Assembly (NCBI GenBank): GCA_013400115.1
Contig: VXBP01003402.1
Span: 62,001 to 126,000, forward strand
Reading direction: 5' to 3'
DNA from: Rhinopomastus cyanomelas
Lineage: Eukaryota > Chordata > Aves > Bucerotiformes > Rhinopomastidae
DNA: 64,000 bases
The notes below the pieces were generated by a model. It saw nothing but the letters and a program-made list of their open reading frames with translations. It did no database searches and had not been told where the DNA came from. A program made the translations under genes and the position numbers. This document shows, in pieces, positions 23,181 to 33,120 of the stretch (positions within the stretch are counted from its first letter, which is position 1; every line of letters starts with the position of its first letter).

Positions 23181-26100
23181 CACTTGCTTGATCCTAACTG
23201 GTCTGCCTTTGGCTTGTAGTTACACAGCTTGAGTCACAGCTTCAACTTATTTGTCTTGTACAGTCTTCTATAAACAATCTGTTAGGGGCTTCTTATGTAA
23301 CGCTATTCCTCTCAAGTTCAGCAAAAAATGCTGCATAGCGAAAAATGTGCATAATGTAAAACAAAATTAGCCCCTCTGGTAACTGCAGACAAGTGAAGCT
23401 TCCTTTCGTTTTGGAACATGGGGTTACTGCAGCCTGGTGGAAGGAGGGAGGGAAGAGGCAAAGAAAAGAATGAAAAGGGTAAAAGTAGCTTTTGTGGCAG
23501 AACCATAAAAACTTAAACAAACATGTCTTACCAAACTTTTTCTGCTTTTTGAAATGAAGCAAAAGCATTTTTCCTTTTCTCCATTGGCTTCTAGGGTCTT
23601 GCCCTGCACAGCAGGACACAAAAGCCCTTTTTTTGTGGAGGCCAGCCTCAACACAGGTACAGCTGTAGTGTCCTCCAGTGCTGGCAGTGATTTCTCCCCG
23701 CAAGACACAGTTTTGCTGTAGCTACTCTGTGGTATCATCTCTCAGTCTATAAATCTGTTGATGTCTATCCAAACCCTAAGCAAACCCATTTGTTACAACT
23801 TTTGGAAGTACTAAAGCTCATCTGTAAGAAGGCGCATCTGGGATTATTTCTGTCCTTATTACAGACTCAGCAGACTACTTTAAAGAAGATATTTCACAAA
23901 GCTGTTGTCTCCCAGACTGAGAGTGTGTGTGCAGAGAGCACAGTGATCTGGCAACCGCTGACTTTGGCAGCACTGATGACCCCAATGTGCTCCTACGAAG
24001 GAACATAAATGCTGAGATGAGGCATGCTGCAGTGAGGAACATTGAGTCCACATGATTATATGTTCCAGCAACTCAAGGACCTAAATCCTGACATTAAATC
24101 TAAATCAAATTACCATCCACCGAGTGGCTGAAAGGTACCTGCTCTAGAGGAGGGTTTATGCCACAGGCTGCAGCAAAACCCAAACAAAATCAGCTCCTAG
24201 TTTGCGTGAGTGCCAGCAGCATCCCAGTTGCTGCACCATGAGCTCAAATGCCCATGTTTCTGGATTTCTTGGCCTCCCAACAAAAGGCCAAGCTATTCAA
24301 GCCCTGTAAAGCTGGCTCGTGCCTTGGGGCCGCCCAGGGCATGGAGTGGTCCCCACTGCAGGATGCTTATGGGGCCTGGCTGGGACATGTTCTGCTAAAA
24401 AGCCAGATTCATATTTTCAAACTCAGAAGCTGATATCAGACAGAGGAAGTGCCTGTTTTCTGTACTGCTGCCAGGAAATGCTTCAGTCGCACAGGTAACA
24501 GAATTCCCAGGCTTGACACCCCATATTGAAACTATAGCAATATTTAAACATTTCCTCTCCTTTCGCACACACAAACGTCTGTCTGTTTGTGTGCAGGGAA
24601 GCCAGTGGAGATGCAGTTCTTTTGATGTCAGTGGGAGATGGAAGCCTGAACCTTTGTCAGTGTGGCCTGGGATGGCTGCCATACTATTGCTCTGTAATTT
24701 GGCTGGATAAGCCTGACCTGTCTGAATTCTCCAGCCATAATTACTTTGCCTGGTTATCAGTCACATGTTTGGATAGGCCAGTTTGCTTGGAGGAAAGGGG
24801 CTGGAAATTTACAGCTCAAGTGGATGAGCCTGTATTTTTGGAATTGGAGCTAAATTACTCACTAGTTGAAGCATTATTGCGTTTTACAATAATTGCTGAT
24901 TAAAATTCAAATGCACTAAATTCCACCTGTTGTTCCCAGCGTTGCCTCTGCTTGTGACACTGCCAACAGCACGAGCGGTTGTGAATGAAAGGACTGAAGG
25001 AAGTGGTTTGTCCATGCAATTCCATGCTTTCAATTCTGCTGTGAACTGCTACCCCAACTCTCTCAAGGCCTTGGGATATCTTCCACAAAATGCTTGCTCT
25101 CTGGGATGCTCTGCAGAATGAAGACACCATGGCTCTGGTTTTCAAAGACAGCTTCTTTGTTTTCACGCCTACACAGAGCAGACACCCACCCGCCTGAGCT
25201 GCAGCCCTCCATCACTTGTGGCCAACCTGCTGCTTTAATATTCTAATACTTATGACTGTTGGCCAAGTTTCCAAGGATTTTTTTCTCTTATGAAGCATTT
25301 TAGACCTGCTAGATGGGCTGTTCATGTACACAGGCTCCTGCTTAGTGTCCCGTTTTTGCTCCTGGCCATAGAATGAACTTCAGGTTTGTTTCTCTAGCTC
25401 AATCGCTCTGTAAAACTTTGACTGACTAAATTCCCTGGTACTTTCCTTCTCATGTGCCTCCTCCAGTTCAGCATTTTTGGCCTCTCTCTTGCTCTTCCAT
25501 CTTTTTTTTCCCATGTCCCTCAAGCTTTTTTTCACTGTGCCCAGCATTTCCCAGTCTGGAGAGCTAGGGAAAAGCACAGCCCTAGGGAGGTGATAAACTC
25601 ATGCTAAATCAGTGAAGTGGATAAGCAAGTACCTGCTCTTAACAGCCTGTTCCACATGCAGGTGTTTTATCTTCCTTTTTGCTTGTGGCTGAAAACTACA
25701 AGAGACAACCTGTGTCTGCAGATTACAACCACGCTGCGCTTCACCAGTCTGAGGACTTATTTCAGTCATTGGAACATAATCAGCCTAATTTCACATCCAT
25801 TTAGTCATCCTGGTTGCCTGAACCAACAGAAACCCAACCAAAACACCAGCATCTGGGAAGGCACAGTGAAGAACAAGATGGTTAGCTGAGCTATACACAA
25901 GGGCAGTGCTGAAACCATTCCCACACTCCGGCTGTCAAGGGTTAGAAACCACTGAATGGGCTGAGCCCATCCAGATTTAGTAGATGCCAACAGTCAGAAC
26001 TGAGTGCAGCAGGTGCTGTGGAGTTCTCCCAACCCTTGGGGAAATACTGACTAGGCAAATGTAAGAAGCAGAGCTAGCAATGGAACATGGCTGATGGCTC

Positions 26101-26481
26101 AGCATCACGTTATTCGTCCTCTCAGCTCTGTCTCGTGAGTGGTTTAGCATCTCTGTGGGCTTGTTTTTAGAGGAGCCCTCCTGTGGGCTAAAGAGAGAGA
26201 GGGAGATGCGGGTCTAAGAGAACAGGATATTAGCAGAGAAAAGTTGCTGAAAAAGCAAAAACGTTGTTCTGTCTCACAATGTAATATTGCTAAGGTTAGA
26301 CTATCCTGTGAATTAGAGAAAAGCAGGAGGTAGGATTGAGATTGAGGCAGGAAGTCTGCACCCAATTCCTATCTCCAAGCAAGGCTTGGCTTATGAATTG
26401 TTGCACAAGCCAAGTAAAACTGCCCTGCTTTGTAACCTCAGCTTGTGCAAGAAAGTTATACTGCCTTCTGTTCTTTGTCTT
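23181..26481. other. intergenic sequence with an AT-rich candidate enhancer block
   Basis: No coding exon is recognised. The minus-strand frame 25577-25380 is Lys/Glu-rich because the DNA is A-rich and was not called. The block 24690-24925 has clustered TAAT/ATTA words. Confidence 0.4.
24690..24925. promoter_or_regulatory. AT-rich candidate conserved non-coding block
   Basis: It carries CCATAATTAC, GTTATCAGTCACATG, GCATTATTGCG, CAATAATTGC and TGATTAAAAT close together, ending near a CACCTG E-box. The density of homeodomain, C/EBP-like and E-box words is unlike the flanks. Conservation cannot be tested from one sequence. Confidence 0.25.
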
Positions 26482-27380
26482 TGGAGAGTGACCTGGCAGA
26501 CCTGGGAGTATTGGCTGACAACAAGCCAGCATGGTGCCCAGGTTGCCCAAAAAGCCAAGAGCATCCTGCAATCAGCAATAGTGTGGCCAGCAGGAACTGG
26601 GATGTAATTCTTCCCCTGTACTGGGCACTGGGGAGGCCTCCCCTCAAGTACTGGGGGCAGTTCTGGGCCCCTCCCTTCAAGAAAGAGATTGAGGGGCTGG
26701 AGCAGGTCCAGAGGAACAATGAGGCTGGAGAAGGGACTGGAGGGGAAGTCTGATGAGGAGAGGCTGAGGGAGCTGGGGGTGTTTAGCCTGGAGACAAGAG
26801 ACTCAGGGAGTCTCTAACCTTCTCCCTCACCAACTCCCTGAAAGGAGGCTGTAGTCAGGCGGGGGTTGGGCAACCAGTACCAGAATGAGAGGGCAGGGCC
26901 TTAAGCTGCCAAGGGAGTGTTAGGTTGGATGTTAGGAAGCCCTTCCTCATGGAAAAGGTGATCAGACACTGAGATGAACTGCCCAGGACAGTGCTACAGG
27001 CCCTATCCCTGGAGGTGTTTAAGGACAGACTGGCTGNAGACTCAGGGAGTCTCTAACCTTCTCCCTCACCAACTCCCTGAAAGGAGGCTGTAGTCAGGCG
27101 GGGGTTGGGCAACCAGTACCAGAATGAGAGGGCAGGGCCTTAAGCTGCCAAGGGAGTGTTAGGTTGGATGTTAGGAAGCCCTTCCTCATGGAAAAGGTGA
27201 TCAGACACTGAGATGAACTGCCCAGGACAGTGCTACAGGCCCTATCCCTGGAGGTGTTTAAGGACAGACTGGCTGTGGCTGTTAGTGCCCTGGTCTGGCC
27301 AATGTGGTGATGTTAGGTGATGGGCTGGGCGAGATGAGCTCAGAGGGCTTTTCCAGCCTCAATAATTCTGAGACTCTCTA
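26482..27380 (+). mobile_element. CR1 LINE 3' half containing an artefactual 238-bp duplication
   Basis: Typical CR1 3' sequence (CTGGGAGTATTGGCTGAC, GGGCACTGGGGAGGCCTCCC, GATGAGGAGAGGCTGAGGGA), ending in AATAATTCTGAGACTCTC. The segment 26799-27036 is repeated without change at 27038-27275, with one N between the copies. Without the duplicate the element would be about 660 bp and collinear with the copy at 54692. Confidence 0.92.
26799..27275 (+). repeat. perfect 238-bp direct duplication across a single N
   Basis: Copy one is 26799-27036, the N is 27037, and copy two is 27038-27275; I see no mismatch between them. An identical pair joined by one N is the signature of two overlapping contig ends placed side by side rather than merged. 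Confidence 0.9.
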
Positions 27381-30300
27381 TTTAGACAGTAAGTATTTGG
27401 GGAAGAGAAAAGTTTTCACTCAGTGTTATACTATGCCTGCTTCTCCAGGGCATCAGTCCCTCTGCATGAATAACAGGAAATAATAAATAAGTTAAACAGT
27501 GCACTGTTACACCAGTCTACAACAACAAAGCCCAGAGAAACTGTGATACTTGCTGTAGTTGCCATGTGAGTCAGGATCTCCCAGCATCATCCCACAATCT
27601 CATATTGATGACAATGTCACAAGTCCAGAGGTGGCAATGCCAGGCGGTTCCGTGGTGTTTACTCACTGGTTATGTGTATCCATGCTCAGTATGTCTCACC
27701 TCCTTCCTGGAGTGATCAATCACAGCCCTGGAGAGTGGAGACAATCAGGCTTGCGTTTGCTTTTGGGAGCTAGAAAACACTGAGTACTACCAACTATGAA
27801 CTGTCTGCTCCAGCATCAGCCTCACTTGGAGTAGTATGTGACAGGGAGGAGCTCAACTCTCCTTACCCTTAGGGATGCTGTATTCGCCCTGAGTAGATTT
27901 GTGCACGAGACATTCTCATGAGCAGGGTTTGTGTCCTCGCTGCATTTGAGCTCTCAGCACATGGATTATCTTTTGAGCAATCACTGGGAAGACAGGGCAG
28001 GCAGCAACACATGAAAAGCAGAGAGTTTGGATTTATTTCCAAGCAGGCACAGACTGTATTGGAGGACGAGGGCAGCATGTTGTCTCACTCCAGTACAGAA
28101 AAACTAACTTCCAAGCCTGACCCAGGCACCTAAGTCTCAAAACAAAAATTAAACCTACATGACTAGTGGGAAGAGAAAGAGCCAGCAGGAAAAATCTATC
28201 AGAGCTTTCCATGGTTCAATCAGTGAGAGTTTGCTTCACTGGGGAAACAATCAATTAACCATTTCCACTGGAGCAGCCACAGATGTGCTGTTCTGGAGGT
28301 GTGAAATTTTTATTTGCTCTCCACTGCACTCTCAGCTTACTGACATCATCAGAGGAATCTTCTTTCTTGCTTATCCTCACCCCTCCAAGTTTTTCCCCAA
28401 GGATCTTTCTGTCCACAACGATGAGCGATAAAGAACATTTATGGTCTAACAGTTTCCAGCTTCACTGCAAACCCTCATTTCCATTCAGCAGGCAGCCAAA
28501 GGCAAACTGCTTCCTCCAGGCATCTTCAGGGCATTACACCTTTAACTGTCCATCTGATTTCCAGCTGTCCATGCATTTTGTCTCACTTCAAAGCAGATGA
28601 TTTTGGTTTAGGATGTTGTAGCCCACCCAGTTATCAGAGCCCTCCCGTATACAAATTCGGCAGATCCCTTCCCTGAGGAACAAGGTGTAGCAAGCAGTTG
28701 GTAGGCAGATGACACCAACCCTAAGGGATGAGAGCACTCAGCCCAAGGCCCTCTGTAGCAGAAGGGTGCAGGAAAGGACTTGAGCATGGCTGGTCTACAG
28801 GTGTGTTAAAGAGGGAGGTGTTAGATGGGTTGGAGCTCAAAGCACATGAAAAACCATTGAGACCAAGAAGATGTGACCAAGTGGTGTTAGAGAAGCTGTG
28901 CCAAAGTGAGGGGTTCAAACTGTACCTGCAGAGGGAGAGGAAGGTGGAAGATGAATGAGCATGGAGAGTGATGCTCAGTGCTGATGTGGGTGATGAGCTC
29001 AGCAGCCCTCAGGTAGGTCTCAAAGCACTCAAAGCAGAAGGGCCTCCAGTCCTGGTGCACCAGTGAAAACAGCAAAGGACAGCAAAAAGCATTGAGGGTA
29101 GAGATCATCTATCCAAACCACAGGCCCATGCTGTCTGTTAGGCACTGGTACCCGTGCCATCATTCTGCTTTCAAGATGTAGTGAGACAAGAGATGTTTAC
29201 ATGACAATGACATAGAGATAGCATTTCTATTCCCTGCTTAAATTTTCCCTCTATGCTGTAAATGAACAGAAAGCAGCTGTCAGCACTTGCAGGTAGTTCT
29301 GGTGCCCGGGAACCTGGAAGCAGATTTTGATTCACAGATGCCTCTTGCTCCTGGGATCAAATGTTCTACCAGGACTGGTAGACAGGAGCTATCTTAGCAG
29401 CTTTAATGCACTTGGATTTGTCCCTATAGCTGCTGCTAATGCCTTGATTGGTGCTATTGAAATCTCTTCTTAAACATATGGTAATACATTCCTTGCTGAT
29501 GTCCCTGCCTTTCAAAACTCAGACCTGGAGTCATCATTGTCTATAATAAGTTCATTCTGTTCCTTCTGCTTTGCTGCCTGCCCAGCCCAGATTTGATGAA
29601 GGAATTCATATAACTCACTAACTCCAGAGCAAATTTTGATTAGGTTTTGAATTAAAAACCACATTTTCTTTTGAGAAGCCCTGCAAGCTCAGCTTGGCAT
29701 CTGACATTCAAATGACCTCTGCTATTCTAGATGCATCACCAGTAATGAAAACTCTTGAAGTCAAGGCTGGGAGTGCATTTCATTGGCCTTAATTGCCCTG
29801 ACAAGCTTCATCTGGGTCTCACATTCACCCTTTCTACCAGCAGCACTATTTAATCTCCAACCCCAGGGGCTTGTAGGCTTTGCTTGGGTTGTGTTGCAGG
29901 TGAGTGTGTCTCAGACCTACTCCTGAACTGATGCTTGGTTTTTCCATGGTTGAGCTCAGAGCTGGTGTATTCATAATGCCCATTACCACCACCACTCTAC
30001 TCTGCTTCCTGTGGTTCTGTACCTGGTTGTGGGGTTGTCTCTCCCCTGTGCTAGGACTACCCCTGCCTTCCCTTCCCTAGGAGGAGCCTTGCTCCTGCTG
30101 GTTCCTGACTGGAGCCAGTACACTGCAACTCTGGGAGGGTTTTCAGTAGGTGGAAGGATCTTGATGTATTAACTGTGAGAAGAGTGCAGGTGATGCTATG
30201 GGCTGCAATTCTTGTGTTGCTTACTGTGTGGGGAAATTAAAACAAAAGCTGTGTTTGTATGATGACTCTAGCTTTAAGACAGCTCTGAAGCACAAGTGGT

Positions 30301-31179
30301 GTTGAACTAAATACTGGCAATGACTGACCCCAGGATGGCCAGTCTGGTCATTTTCTGGTTGTCTGCCGCTGGTCTGGAGAAGAAAACGCTTCTTTGCTTC
30401 AGGCTGTTGATCTGTGGCATTCAGTGTACAGTAGTTTTTTTTAATGGAGATGTTGAGCTCTAGTCTGTGCTTCTGGAATAGTGCAAACAGGCCTGGGACT
30501 TCATGCATTTGGTGGGATGGCGTTTGGTTATCGTTGGGGTGGACAGAGCAAAAGCATGAAGGAACTGTGTTCTTGCTGGGGAGACTAAACTGCTGTTGGA
30601 AAATCCCACCTCACCCTCTACTGGGTTTGGTCACAGTGAGGATATGTGGGGTTTCCTTTCCCATAGTGGGAATGGGTGATACTGAGATGTCAGCCATAGA
30701 TAGCACCTCTGGTAGTGTCTGTTATTTCTGAGCCAGTAATTCTCTAGAAATTTTGCCAGAAAAAGTACAAGAAACCTTGGGAAGGGTCTAACATTTGCTA
30801 TCTTCACAGAGCATCTACAGATCCCACCAGCACCTCATACACTGAGCCAGAACTGGCAGCAGCCTTCCAGTTTAGTTTAACCCTTCCTCAAATAATGAGG
30901 AAAATGTACTGGTTCATATGGTTTCTGACTGGGAGCTTTCCAGCTTCCAAACAGTGGCTTTTGGGGTTTTTTTGTTTATTTTGGTGCCTGAAAAGAGGTA
31001 CCTTGGGATCAAAGAGTGATTGGCTGGTGAGTGATGATGACAATGTCCCTTGTGATGGGGTGGAGGGGAGGAAAGGGGAGAAAGTTTAATGCATGGATTG
31101 GAAATCTGTCGTGAGCTGGTTGGGAACAGCCATCTCTGGGAGACACAAATCCTGCTGAAGGGAGCAGTGGCTGAAAGAT
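27381..31179. other. intergenic sequence without recognised genes
   Basis: Single-copy DNA. No exon, RNA gene or repeat family was recognised. The frame at 28728-28958 is of unknown origin and lacks features. Confidence 0.4.
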
Positions 31180-31570
31180 ACTGGAGAGTCCAGTGCAGGG
31201 CCACTAAGATGATTGGGGGTTGGAGCATCTGCTTTACAAGAGGTTGAGAGACTGAGTAGAGATTGGTTTGATGCTTGTAAATATCCCATCTCAAGAGGAT
31301 GGGACCAGCCTCAGTAGTGCCCAGCAACAGGATGAGAGGCAATGGGGAACAAACTGGAACACAAGAGGTTCACATGGAAAACCACTTTCCATAGTGAAAA
31401 AAGAGCACTGCAGTGGGGTGCCCAGAGAGGTTATGGAGTCTCTATGGAGACATTCAAAACCTGCCTGGAGGTTTTCTGTGGGATCATCTCTAGGTGATTC
31501 TATTCTAGCTGGATCTAGACTGTTAGCCTAGATGATTCTCAAGGGTCCCTTCCAACCCTGCCATTCCTGA
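31180..31570 (+). mobile_element. CR1 LINE 3' fragment, plus strand
   Basis: CTGGAGAGTCCAGTGCAGGGCC, CAACAGGATGAGAGGCAATG and GGTGCCCAGAGAGGTTATGG are CR1 3' blocks in order. It ends with GGTCCCTTCCAACCCTGCCATTC. It is older and more diverged than most copies here. Confidence 0.85.
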
Positions 31571-31625
31571 GAAGTGAGGGATGGATCTCCCTATTGCTGA
31601 TGACCCCATAGGTGTCTGAGAACCC

Positions 31626-32090
31626 CATAGAATCTCTCAATTGTTTAGGTTGGAAAAGCCCACTCCTAAACCCAACTACCCCAAGGCCACCACTAAACCC
31701 TGTTCCTAGACTCCAGATCCTGATGACTGTGAAACAAGCCCAGGGATATTCAACCCCTCCCTGGGCAGCCTGTGTGAAAGCCTCAGGGCCCTTTCTAGAG
31801 AGAAGTTCTTCCCTATGTCCAACCTAAACTTCCCATTTTGTCTTGTTCCTTGTGAAAAGAAACCAACTTGCACCTCTTTACACTCTCCTTTCAGCAGCTG
31901 TAAATACCAGTAAGGTCTTCCCATCAGGCTCCTTTTCTTGAGACTGGCCAGCCCCAGCTCCCTCAGTTGCTCCTCATAAGGTTTGTTCTCCAGACCCTTC
32001 ACCAACCTGCTGGATGCACTTCAGCACCTCAGTGTCTTGTACTGAGGTGCCCCAAACCAGCCCCACTACTCAGGCTGTGCTCCCACCTGT
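31626..32090 (-). mobile_element. CR1 LINE 3' half, minus strand, next to the RIMS4 promoter
   Basis: The reversed 3' end (CCATAGAATCTCTCAATTG) lies about 55 bases from the 3' end of the plus-strand copy at 31570, so the two are tail to tail. The frame 32005-31706 reads YEEQLRELGLASLKKR, then FRLDIGKNFSLERALRL, a degenerate ORF2 C-terminus. Its 5' edge grades into the CpG island of RIMS4. Confidence 0.88.
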
Positions 32091-32286
32091 TCCCTACTGC
32101 TGACACAGTCAGCGGTACCCTCAGCTCACGGCTGGCTCAGTCACCCCGTGACGACTGTTTGTGCGGCTGGGGAGTCTCTAACCACCCCGGTGCCGTTTAT
32201 CCTCGCCTGCTCTGCTCAGAAACCTCAACATCATTTCTGGGGTAGCAGGCCCCACACCAGAACCCCGACACCGGGGTCCCATCAGA

Positions 32287-32361
32287 AAAATGGCCGCAGG
32301 GCTCCCGCCGCGTCCCGCCCCTGCGGACGGCAATTGGCGATGGCGCGGGCGGGGCGGGGCA
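32287..32361 (+). promoter_or_regulatory. core promoter elements: YY1-like, inverted CCAAT, GC boxes
   Basis: AAAATGGCCGC at 32287-32297 differs by one base from the YY1 core AANATGGCGGC. ATTGG at 32333-32337 is an inverted CCAAT box. GGGCGGGGCGGGGC at 32348-32361 gives overlapping GC (Sp1) boxes. If CCAAT and GC boxes work at the usual spacing, transcription would start around 32390-32440 and the annotated ATG at 32589 would have a 5' leader of about 150 bases. The start site itself cannot be seen. Confidence 0.5.
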
Positions 32362-32508
32362 CGGGGCGGCGCCCAGAGAGCGGGGAGGCAGCAGGTGCCT
32401 CCGCTCCGGTCTCGCTGCGCTGCCGCCTCTCCTCGCCGCGCTCCGCTGCCGCCGCCTCAGCGCGGCCCCCGCTGCCTGCCAAGACGCCGCGGGCCGTGCT
32501 CCGAGTGA
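32290..32508 (+). CDS. possible upstream ORF in the RIMS4 leader
   Basis: A 72-codon frame starts at ATG 32290, with A at -3 and G at +4 (strong context), and stops at 32506-32508, about 80 bases before the RIMS4 ATG. Its Arg/Pro/Ala-rich product reflects GC-rich DNA and is not proposed as a functional protein. If transcription starts upstream of 32290 it could reduce initiation at RIMS4; if it starts downstream, the uORF does not exist. Confidence 0.25.
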   Translation: MAAGLPPRPAPADGNWRWRGRGGARGGAQRAGRQQVPPLRSRCAAASPRRAPLPPPQRGPRCLPRRRGPCSE

Positions 32509-32588
32509 AGAATGGGGCGGCGAAGCTGGCCAAGCCCCCGGCCGCGGCGGCGGCGGGCGAAGCCCCCGGCGGAGCCCCTGGGCTGTTC
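32340..32588 (+). other. RIMS4: in-frame open extension upstream of the RIMS4 ATG
   Basis: The RIMS4 frame stays open upstream of 32589. It contains an in-frame ATG at 32340 with G at -3 and G at +4, a better context than the conserved ATG (T at -3, G at +4). Using it would add 83 residues starting MARAGRGTGRR and rich in Ala, Pro and Arg, with a VLRVKNGAAKLAKP stretch. Known RIMS4 proteins start at the downstream Met, and the 32340 ATG overlaps the CCAAT/GC-box zone, so leader or promoter DNA is the likelier reading. Confidence 0.35.
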
Positions 32589-32685
32589 ATGGAGCGGTCG
32601 CAGAGCCGCCTCAGCCTGTCGGCGTCCTTCGAGGCGCTCGCCATCTACTTCCCCTGCATGAACAGCTTCGATGAGGAGGACGCGG
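32589..32685 (+). CDS. RIMS4: RIMS4 coding exon 1 (RIM4-gamma, N-terminus)
   Basis: The frame reads MERSQSRLSLSASFEAL, then AIYFPCMNSFDEEDA, which I recognise as the conserved N-terminus of RIMS4. It encodes 32 complete codons plus one base and ends at a GT donor (GCGG/GTACGG), so the intron is phase 1. RIMS4 is a roughly 270-residue neuronal protein with a single C-terminal C2 domain (the C2B of RIM proteins). It lacks the Rab3-binding zinc finger and PDZ domain of long RIMs. The family is linked to presynaptic calcium-channel modulation and to neurite growth. The Arg-rich, Ser-rich stretch (residues 3-10) is a plausible kinase target. The C2 domain and the other exons are outside the window. 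In human RIMS4 exon 1 is followed by DSRRLK-type sequence, which I could not find downstream. Confidence 0.93.
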
Positions 32686-32808
32686 GTACGGCGCGGCGGG
32701 GGGCGACTGTGGGGCGAGGCGACGGGAGGGAAGGGACGAGACACCAAGGGTTGTCGGTGCGGCCAAGAGCAGGACGCTGCGGAGCCGGGGGCGTTCTACG
32801 AGTGTCAT

Positions 32809-32841
32809 GGGAGAGGGGAGGTGGTGGGGGGTGAGAGTGGG
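32809..32841 (+). promoter_or_regulatory. G-quadruplex motif at the start of intron 1
   Basis: Four G runs at 32809-32811, 32815-32818, 32826-32831 and 32839-32841 are separated by loops of 3, 7 and 7 bases, which meets the canonical quadruplex rule on the sense strand. Such motifs are enriched just downstream of vertebrate start sites. Formation and effect are inferred. Confidence 0.6.
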
Positions 32842-32903
32842 CAGGAGAAGGGGCGTTGGGGGTCCCCTGAACGCTGCGCTGTGCGTAACACAGGAGAAAG
32901 GGG

Positions 32904-33085
32904 TTTGGGATGTGAGGGATTCGCAGCTCTGAGCAGTGGGTCGAGCAGCGGTTAGATTTGAGGTGTGAGGGCCCCCCAGTGCTGGGCAGGAGGTTGGGCA
33001 GCAGAAGGTGGGTTTGGGGTGTGAGGGTTCTCCGCTGCTGGGCAGAAGACGGGGCTTGAGGTGTGAGGGGTCCCCACTTTGCTGC
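32904..33085 (+). repeat. degenerate minisatellite, about four units
   Basis: TTTGGGATGTGAGGG-like starts recur at 32904, 32957 and 33013, and a shorter TTGAGGTGTGAGGGG at 33056. Unit spacing is 53, 56 and 43 bases. CAGTGCTGGGCAG / CGCTGCTGGGCAG also recurs between units 2 and 3. It lies at the 3' shore of the CpG island in intron 1. Confidence 0.7.
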
Positions 33086-33120
33086 CCGATGGGCTCCCAG
33101 CGTGGGGTTTATTTGGATCG

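Larger units (their letters stand above)
32105..33120. promoter_or_regulatory. CpG island spanning the RIMS4 promoter and exon 1
   Basis: CpG dinucleotides, sparse elsewhere in the window, are dense here, most of all at 32300-32720. No TATA box is seen. An inverted CCAAT box and GC boxes lie at 32333-32361. CpG-island promoters are usual for this kind of broadly poised neuronal gene. The island starts directly at the end of a CR1 copy and fades out through a degenerate minisatellite in intron 1. Confidence 0.9.

Noticed and set aside
25380..25577. Lys/Glu-rich 65-codon minus-strand frame after a splice-like CCCTAG
   Set aside because: The charged, helix-like look comes from A-rich DNA. There is no donor partner, ATG context or family match.
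1..32100. Expected YWHAB exons upstream of RIMS4
   Set aside because: The mammalian gene order suggests YWHAB beyond the left edge, but no 14-3-3 coding sequence was seen on either strand.
32589..32834. Continuation of the RIMS4 frame past 32685 to the stop at 32834
   Set aside because: After DEEDA the translation turns into Gly/Arg-rich text unlike RIMS4, and a good GT donor lies exactly at the conserved exon boundary, so this is intron read-through.
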